A stretch of DNA of 18,662 bases from Candidatus Thorarchaeota archaeon (GTDB taxonomy: Archaea; Asgardarchaeota; Thorarchaeia; Thorarchaeales; Thorarchaeaceae): contig SDOA01000081.1 in the NCBI GenBank assembly GCA_004524595.1, positions 1-18,662 on the forward strand, given 5' to 3'. The notes below the pieces were generated by a model. It made no database searches, was not told where the DNA came from, and worked only from the letters and a program-made list of their open reading frames with translations. The position numbers and the translations under genes were made by a program. Position 1 is the first letter of the stretch. Each line of letters starts with the position of its first letter. Shown piece by piece: positions 14,417 through 18,662 of this stretch.

Positions 14417-14872
14417 ATGATATACCAATTACTCAAGAATTCATTCAAACGGCATCTGGAAGAAACATTGCCATTGATAGAACAGCTTTCTGAAGTCGAT
14501 ATCACGGAGAAACTGACTCCAGAAACAAGGGAGCTTGGAGAGGTAGTGCTCCATCTGTTACGATCAATCGAGTTCTATATGAAGGGAATTGTAACTGGTC
14601 AATGGGAACCACTTCCTTACACTCTTGAAACCTATGATTCAGCAGAGGCAATCATTCGACTCGCAAATGATGTTTTTGACAGAGTGGATACATTCAATAG
14701 AATCATCTCAACAAGTGATATGGATAGGACTATAGATTCATTCTCCAGACCAGTCACAGTTTCAGAACTCGTTCTTGAAATGCTGGAACATAGTATTCAT
14801 CATCGTGGCCAAATTACTGTGTATTATAGGCTTCTTGGAGTTGCTCCAAAAAAGATACCATATATAGTATGA
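14417..14872 (+). CDS. DinB/YfiT-like four-helix metalloprotein
   Basis: This 151-residue, all-helical protein resembles the DinB superfamily, whose members bind a divalent metal with three histidines and include some thiol transferases; most have no known reaction. The candidate ligands are His46 in GEVVLHLLRSIEFY and His125 plus His128 or His129 in LEHSIHHRGQITVYYRLLG, the HxxxH(H)RGQ pattern typical for the family. The ending GVAPKKIPY is also typical. GAGGTGA at about 14399-14405 and AAGGAG close to the ATG make a good ribosome-binding region. It follows the HDAC-like gene on the same strand and may share its transcript. No specific function is assigned. Confidence 0.75.
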   Translation: MIYQLLKNSFKRHLEETLPLIEQLSEVDITEKLTPETRELGEVVLHLLRSIEFYMKGIVTGQWEPLPYTLETYDSAEAIIRLANDVFDRVDTFNRIISTSDMDRTIDSFSRPVTVSELVLEMLEHSIHHRGQITVYYRLLGVAPKKIPYIV

Positions 14873-14898
14873 TGGACGGATATTAGCCGCATGCACGA

Positions 14899-14991
14899 GA
14901 TATATATGAATCATGATTCCAAACAATGCTAGTGACAGACCTCAAAGTCATATACAAATAGAGAAGTAAGGAGGAAGGACTGCATCCTCCT
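14899..14991 (+). other. Possible short transcription unit with terminator-like hairpin
   Basis: The gap after the DinB-like gene holds a strong TATA-like run (GATATATATG, 14899-14908), a 12-bp perfect palindrome GAATCATGATTC at 14908-14919, and a hairpin AGGAGGA/TCCTCCT (14969-14975 with 14985-14991, 9-base loop) followed by pyrimidine-rich sequence. Between them ATG 14926 opens an 11-codon frame ending at 14961. This could be a small RNA or peptide gene, or the hairpin may simply end the upstream DinB transcript. Only the sequence elements themselves are certain. Confidence 0.3.
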
Positions 14992-15113
14992 CTCTCATTC
15001 TATTTTGAATCGATAACGCTTCATCCAGCAGTCTTTTTTCAGTACTTCTCAGACAACTGCTCACTTATTTTCAGTGTTATTTCTATGAGTGATGAGATAG
15101 TGCCTATCGGAAA

Positions 15114-15121
15114 GCTTTATG
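15114..15121 (+). promoter_or_regulatory. TATA box for tRNA-Arg
   Basis: GCTTTATG lies about 28-35 bp before the first base of the tRNA gene, the expected distance for an archaeal tRNA promoter with a short 5' leader. Confidence 0.5.
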
Positions 15122-15148
15122 TCCAAACAAAAATGTCGAGATTTTGCA

Positions 15149-15257
15149 GGGCCCGTTGCCTAGCCAGGAGATGTATGCGCATTTAGTATACTCTGGTTCA
15201 TAGGGCGCCAGCCTTCTAAGTTGGAGACCGTGTGTTCAAATCACACCGGGCCCGCCA
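15149..15257 (+). tRNA. tRNA-Arg (anticodon TCT) with a D-loop intron
   Basis: The acceptor stem GGGCCCG pairs with CGGGCCC; discriminator G and an encoded CCA (15255-15257) follow. The anticodon stem CCAGC/GTTGG holds the loop CTTCTAA with anticodon TCT at 15215-15217. The T arm is GTGTG-TTCAAAT-CACAC. Only the D arm is interrupted: removing 15169-15199 joins AGCCAGG to ATA and gives a normal 10-base D-loop closed by GCCT/GGGC. The spliced tRNA is 78 nt with CCA. It reads AGA codons. The gene stands alone between a plus-strand and a minus-strand gene block. Confidence 0.92.
15169..15199 (+). other. 31-nt tRNA intron at D-loop position 19/20
   Basis: A full bulge-helix-bulge can be drawn. 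The central helix is GCCA (15163-15166) with TGGT (15194-15197), with one G-U pair. The 5' bulge GGA (15167-15169) is cut after the second base and the 3' bulge TCA (15198-15200) after the second base. The inner helix is GA-GTAT with ATAC-TC, with one bulged T. The outer helix pairs 15159-15162 with 15201-15204. Cutting at these sites yields exactly the canonical D-loop. Confidence 0.8.
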
Positions 15258-15263
15258 TCCCGC

Positions 15264-16991
15264 TCATTTTTCGAAAATAAGTGTTCTAGAGAACCATTCA
15301 GGAAGTTCCATGTCCAGTATCTGTTGAATATCATCTGTGCTATTAATACCTGAAGCAGCCTTCATGCGAACAGCTCTTTTTGACCCAATTCCTGAGATTG
15401 TTTTCCATTGTGAGAGAGATGCATTCTGTGGTCTGAAGGGATAAGGGAGGACTGTAAGTGATCTTGGGCCATGGCCAACTACGAATACATCTCTTGGCGG
15501 TGCAATTCCAGACTTTGGCATATGGCATAAAAGAGGATAAGTGCCAAGCTGACGGAGGAGATAGTTATTACCATCTTCTGCTTCAAGAAAAACAGACGTG
15601 AGAACTGTTCCTAGTGGTGCCACGCGTTTTATCATCTCGAGATCTATAGAATTACGGATTGCTTCTTTGTGCCTGAAGAATTGATTCCTCTTGATGGTCG
15701 AACTAGATTTTGATTTGAGGCCAGTCTGCTCAAGGCTAATTACTTGTCGCACATTTATTCGTCTGACCATGAGTCCTTCGTGCAAAATCTGGGTGAGAAA
15801 GGCTATATTGTGGTCGAGAGTCTTCATAGATTCACCGGGTAAACCGTAGAGTAAGTTTATCCCTGGGAGAAGATGCGGGAGACCCCAAGGGTCACGAATG
15901 CTACCTAACTCATTCAGGAGCCTGATAGCAAAGAGGATTTCTTCAGCATCAGCCTTGAGATTATTTCTTCGTATCACCTCAGGATCTGCCGATTCAACTC
16001 CGAATGCAGCCACATCACCTGGAGTATGATATTTGATAATCGCCTTTCCTACCTTCTTTGATTCTTCAGGATGGTGTGCAATCGTTCCTGGATTTACATT
16101 ATCAATATGCAAGACAGCAAGGTCTGGTGCAACCTTTCGAATCGTGGAGAACAGTTTCTCGATGATTTCTGCATCAGGTGTTGGGAACTCAAATTCTCCA
16201 ATCTCTTTAGAACCATACGTGAATAGGTCAGCCTGATGACCAAGTCGAAATGCACGGATGCCTAAATTGTAAAGCTCTTCGATTTCCTGCACAATCGCAT
16301 TGATGGTTCTCTGCTGAGGAATACCATAAGAGGGTTCTACGCAGAAAGAACAACCTCCCGTGAAGTATCTGGGACAACCACGATAGGTCTCAATCTCACA
16401 TATAATATGACCTCTTGAAAACCCAGGAGACTGCGTTACAATATGAGCACCTCTTCTTGTAAAAGATTCAATCTCCTCAGCACTAGTTCGTGTATAATTG
16501 AGGTCAACAGATTCGAATGCAAGTGGATTTGAAAGAGCTTGAGCAATGATGGTCTCAGGGTCGCCTTTAATGACATAATCGAAGGGTGGAACTAATAATT
16601 TCGAACTGAGGGCTATTTTTCCACCTTCAAGCCCGCAACCAAATTTTGCCCAAGGACCTACTAGGACCTTTGGGATATCTTGTAGGAGGGGGGATGAAAA
16701 CAGCGTCTTTGCTTCACGGACTGAGATTGGAGTGCCTCCGATATATTTACCCGGAACTATCATTCCGGCTATGAGAATGAGTAAATCCAGCTTTGACCAC
16801 AGCTTTTGGGCATCTTCAAAACTACGACGGACCTGGTCAATAGTCTGATACTGAATCTGAGCATGGGGCTTTACACTCCATATTGATCCTGCAATGTATC
16901 GAGGATAAATACTCATGTATGGTGGAACACCCAAGACTGTGGGTTCATCGACATAGCCATCAATCAGTCCAATACATTCCACAGATCTCAT
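15264..16991 (-). CDS. Radical SAM protein with C-terminal helix-hairpin-helix (COG1031 type)
   Basis: This 575-residue protein resembles the archaeal radical SAM group described as having a C-terminal helix-hairpin-helix (MJ1487/COG1031 type), of unknown substrate. The N-terminal 150 residues look like a cobalamin-binding-type alpha/beta domain. The cluster motif is in YRGCPRYFTGGCSFC: Cys206, Cys214 and Cys217, so spacing is CX7CX2C instead of the usual CX3CX2C. Barrel strands follow, including FGVESADPEVIRRNN and a GINLLYGLPGES segment. Near 525-545 WKTISGIGSKRAVRMKAA is a helix-hairpin-helix, pointing to a nucleic acid. The ATG at 16991 lies 16 bp after the thiL stop with GGAGT upstream, so the two form an operon. 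A nucleic-acid (perhaps RNA) modification role is only inference. Confidence 0.85.
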   Translation of the reverse strand: MRSVECIGLIDGYVDEPTVLGVPPYMSIYPRYIAGSIWSVKPHAQIQYQTIDQVRRSFEDAQKLWSKLDLLILIAGMIVPGKYIGGTPISVREAKTLFSSPLLQDIPKVLVGPWAKFGCGLEGGKIALSSKLLVPPFDYVIKGDPETIIAQALSNPLAFESVDLNYTRTSAEEIESFTRRGAHIVTQSPGFSRGHIICEIETYRGCPRYFTGGCSFCVEPSYGIPQQRTINAIVQEIEELYNLGIRAFRLGHQADLFTYGSKEIGEFEFPTPDAEIIEKLFSTIRKVAPDLAVLHIDNVNPGTIAHHPEESKKVGKAIIKYHTPGDVAAFGVESADPEVIRRNNLKADAEEILFAIRLLNELGSIRDPWGLPHLLPGINLLYGLPGESMKTLDHNIAFLTQILHEGLMVRRINVRQVISLEQTGLKSKSSSTIKRNQFFRHKEAIRNSIDLEMIKRVAPLGTVLTSVFLEAEDGNNYLLRQLGTYPLLCHMPKSGIAPPRDVFVVGHGPRSLTVLPYPFRPQNASLSQWKTISGIGSKRAVRMKAASGINSTDDIQQILDMELPEWFSRTLIFEK

Positions 16992-17007
16992 GAGGTCCTA
17001 CTCCGAA

Positions 17008-18000
17008 TCAACTCCATTCCTTGAAGTTATCATATCCTGCAAAAGGAACAGGAACATATCCCTCAGAGGACTCATACATCACACTATCACCCTCCATAAC
17101 ACGCCCAATCTCAACGAGGGAAACATGTCTTGCATCTGCAATGTCTTCGGCCGCTCTGAACTTATCACTGGGTATGGTCAAGACGAGGAGGAACTCCTCA
17201 CCACCCAACATTACAAATTTCATCTCATCCATCATATTCATCCGAGCGAATAGCTCAACGCCCTTGGCCGATGGAAGTGAATCAATGACAAATGCCACCT
17301 TGCTCTGTGTTGCAATGGTATTGAGTGTGATACCTAACCCATCACTACTATCCATTGATGCAGTGACCGCCTTCTTCTCGGCGAGAGCTGCTACCAGACC
17401 CAGATTAATAGAGGGTTTGTAAGCTGCAAGGAGTGCCTTCTTTTTTAGTTCCTCATTGGCCTCTCGTCCATTGATAAGAATCTCATAGGCTACGGATGTA
17501 AGGCCAAAGTCCCCTGTGACTGCAATAACATCACCAACCTTGGCACCATTTCTTGGAATGATGCCTTCTGGACGAGCAACACCAATTGCAACGCCTGTCA
17601 AGATGACATCTTGAGCCATTCCCAAGTCCCCACCAATAAAAGGGACACCAGCCTTGATACAGTATTGGGAGAATCCACGAACAAGCTCACCAGCCTCAGA
17701 GGTGTCAAAATCGTCAGGAGTGCATAGAGATAACATGGTTGCCAGAGGACTTGCTCCCTTTGCCGCAAGGTCGCTGAGAGCCATTACAGCAGTCTTACGA
17801 CCAACCTGAGCTGCGGACATACCAGGAAGCCAATCGGTCTTACCAACAAAGGTATCAACATTGATGATAAGACTCTGCTCTGACGAAAGGGGAATATCTG
17901 AGGCATCATCATCAAAACCAAGTCTTGCTCCCTTTATGTGCCCAACGTAGTCACGAATGCTTTTGAGAAAGTCACGTTCACCAATGTCACCTAATTTCAT
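17008..18000 (-). CDS. thiL: Thiamine-monophosphate kinase
   Basis: ThiL phosphorylates thiamine monophosphate to the cofactor thiamine diphosphate using ATP. The 330 residues have the PurM/AIRS fold: GFDDDASDI near 28-36, the place of the metal-binding GDDAAV loop, NVDTFVGKTDWLP near 47-59, then GRKTAVMALSDLAAKGASP at 67-85 (dimer and substrate region), IGGDLGMAQDVILTG, SMDSSDGLG in the second half, and GGEEFLLVL, equivalent to GGEDYELL. All fit ThiL better than selenophosphate synthetase, which has a catalytic Cys/Sec, or HypE. It is first of a two-gene operon with the radical SAM gene and is divergent from tRNA-Thr with overlapping promoters. Confidence 0.92.
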   Translation of the reverse strand: MKLGDIGERDFLKSIRDYVGHIKGARLGFDDDASDIPLSSEQSLIINVDTFVGKTDWLPGMSAAQVGRKTAVMALSDLAAKGASPLATMLSLCTPDDFDTSEAGELVRGFSQYCIKAGVPFIGGDLGMAQDVILTGVAIGVARPEGIIPRNGAKVGDVIAVTGDFGLTSVAYEILINGREANEELKKKALLAAYKPSINLGLVAALAEKKAVTASMDSSDGLGITLNTIATQSKVAFVIDSLPSAKGVELFARMNMMDEMKFVMLGGEEFLLVLTIPSDKFRAAEDIADARHVSLVEIGRVMEGDSVMYESSEGYVPVPFAGYDNFKEWS

Positions 18001-18035
18001 CAGATTTGCACCATAAGTTATGAACTAGGCTTCAT

Positions 18036-18050
18036 GATAAAGTTTTATTA
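18036..18050. promoter_or_regulatory. Overlapping divergent TATA boxes for thiL and tRNA-Thr
   Basis: On the minus strand ACTTTATC (18036-18043) lies about 40 bp from the thiL ATG, allowing a 12-nt leader. On the plus strand TTTTATTA (18043-18050) is 30-37 bp before the tRNA. The two boxes touch, so both promoters may compete for TBP. Confidence 0.45.
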
Positions 18051-18079
18051 GAGATTTGAGTGGGAGAGCGATGAGGCAA

Positions 18080-18185
18080 GCCTCGGTGGCTTAGCGGCTA
18101 TAGCGTCTGCTTCGTAAGCAGAACGTCGCGGGTTTTTGGTTCATTTCGGACCAGAACGCGAATTCAAATCCCGCCCGGGGCTCCA
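18080..18185 (+). tRNA. tRNA-Thr (anticodon CGT) with a T-loop intron
   Basis: The acceptor stem GCCTCGG pairs with CCGGGGC (one G-U pair); discriminator T and an encoded CCA (18183-18185) follow. The anticodon stem TCTGC/GCAGA holds TTCGTAA with anticodon CGT at 18113-18115, reading ACG. The T stem GCGGG (18128-18132) is separated from its partner CCCGC (18170-18174) by 37 bases instead of 7. Removing 18133-18162 restores the normal TTCAAAT loop. Spliced length is 76 nt with CCA. The 3' end lies three bases from the stop codon of the convergent minus-strand gene. Confidence 0.94.
18133..18162 (+). other. 30-nt tRNA intron between positions 53 and 54
   Basis: The bulge-helix-bulge is textbook. 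The central helix is CGCG (18127-18130) with CGCG (18157-18160). The 5' bulge GGT (18131-18133) is cut after GG; the 3' bulge AAT (18161-18163) is cut after AA. The inner helix is nine pairs, 18134-18142 with 18148-18156 (two G-U pairs), with a five-base loop ATTTC. The predicted cuts give precisely GCGGG-TTCAAAT-CCCGC. Confidence 0.9.
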
Positions 18186-18188
18186 TTC

Positions 18189-18662
18189 TTATATCAGTGT
18201 GGCTACTACAAAAGTTTCAGGTAAAGAGTCACTAAGAGAATCCCATTGTCTGTAGACGATAAATGGTATCCCGGTTATGTGAGTGACATTTCCTTCATAT
18301 ACACCTCCAGAATCTATGTGCCAATGGTAATATCCAATATTGTATGCATCACTAGTCCGCGCAAAATATTGTGAGGAGTATGGATACGGCGTAAATGTGG
18401 TATTGTAGGTTCGAGGTAGAAGTGTTTCGAATGCATCCCATACTCCTGTTGGAAGAAAAGAGAGAGAGAGTACAGGATTTAGGAATGAAACGATGTTACC
18501 GGGGATTTCTGACCCATTGGGAAAACGCATCTTGGTTTTTATCACTGATAACAATGAATCAATCAAAAGGGAAGAGTTGACTGCTGTAGGAAGGTCAGGA
18601 AGCGAAATAATCTCCACTATTATAGTTGTACCATTAAAATCTGAATACGCTAAATCTTCGTA
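18189..18662 (-). CDS. Unrecognised protein, C-terminal part only
   Basis: An open frame enters from the right edge at 18662 and ends at TAA 18189-18191; 157 residues are visible and the true start lies outside the window. A GTG at 18617 could be read as a start but the frame stays open beyond it. The visible part has no membrane span and few charged residues but many Ser, Thr, Tyr, Pro and Asn, several N-x-S/T sites and aromatic patches such as NIGYYHWHIDSGG. That composition is common in exported or cell-surface archaeal proteins. I recognise no family. It converges on tRNA-Thr. Confidence 0.6.
   Translation of the reverse strand, partial: YEDLAYSDFNGTTIIVEIISLPDLPTAVNSSLLIDSLLSVIKTKMRFPNGSEIPGNIVSFLNPVLSLSFLPTGVWDAFETLLPRTYNTTFTPYPYSSQYFARTSDAYNIGYYHWHIDSGGVYEGNVTHITGIPFIVYRQWDSLSDSLPETFVVATLI

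Noticed and set aside
15164..15199. Alternative splice sites for the tRNA-Arg intron using CCAG/CTGG as the central helix
   Set aside because: Cuts at those bulges (intron 15170-15198) would leave a 12-base D-loop; the one-base-shifted GCCA/TGGT motif gives a canonical 10-base loop and a proper outer helix.
1..18662. CRISPR arrays, insertion sequences, prophage or defence systems
   Set aside because: No repeat-spacer pattern, transposase, integrase or terminal repeats were seen; apart from the edge genes the content is housekeeping.

Overview
This window comes from an archaeon. It carries archaeal/eukaryotic-type information genes with no bacterial counterpart: Nep1, RNase P subunit Rpp21, S19e, PDCD5, L39e, L31e, eIF6, L18a/LX, prefoldin alpha, Spt5 and stalk proteins P0/P1. 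It also has TATA-like boxes, GGTGA-type Shine-Dalgarno sequences and two tRNA genes with bulge-helix-bulge introns. FtsZ division, moderate base composition and protein style suggest a mesophilic lineage. An Asgard archaeon of the Thorarchaeota type is my best guess, but this is impression only; no phylogenetic marker was tested.

Layout. (1) Positions 1-848, minus strand: a multi-pass membrane protein cut by the left edge, followed by a gap with repeated AAACAG/CTGTTT half-sites. (2) 1014-6275: nep1 (minus) diverges from a translation/RNP run on the plus strand: rnp4 (Rpp21), yhbY, rps19e, pdcd5, rpl39e, rpl31e, eif6, rpl18a (LX), pfdA, ftsY. (3) 6341-8242: two metabolic genes, argF and a PfkB-family kinase. 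(4) 8323-13257: ftsZ, secE, spt5/nusG and the stalk operon rpl11-rpl1-rpl10-rpl12, closed by a strong hairpin plus T-tract. (5) 13603-14872: a compact histone-deacetylase-like hydrolase and a DinB-like protein. (6) 15149-18185: an intron-containing tRNA-Arg(UCU), the minus-strand pair thiL and a COG1031-type radical SAM protein, and an intron-containing tRNA-Thr(CGU). (7) 18189-18662, minus: the C-terminal part of an unrecognised, probably exported protein.

How the genes fit together. Most of the window serves ribosome building and use: rRNA modification (Nep1), tRNA maturation (Rpp21), subunit proteins and anti-association (eIF6), and the GTPase stalk (L11, L1, P0, P1). Nascent-chain handling and export follow (prefoldin, FtsY, SecE), with transcription elongation (Spt5) linking to translation. 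FtsZ sits between export and metabolism genes.

Most notable: an Spt5 with a zinc-finger-like module inserted inside its NGN domain plus an acidic tail; introns in both tRNA genes at non-anticodon positions (D-loop 19/20 and T-loop 53/54), each with a complete bulge-helix-bulge that restores a canonical tRNA; an L31e with a very acidic 50-residue N-terminal extension; a structured leader ahead of the L11-L1-L10-L12 operon; and a shortened HDAC-fold enzyme.
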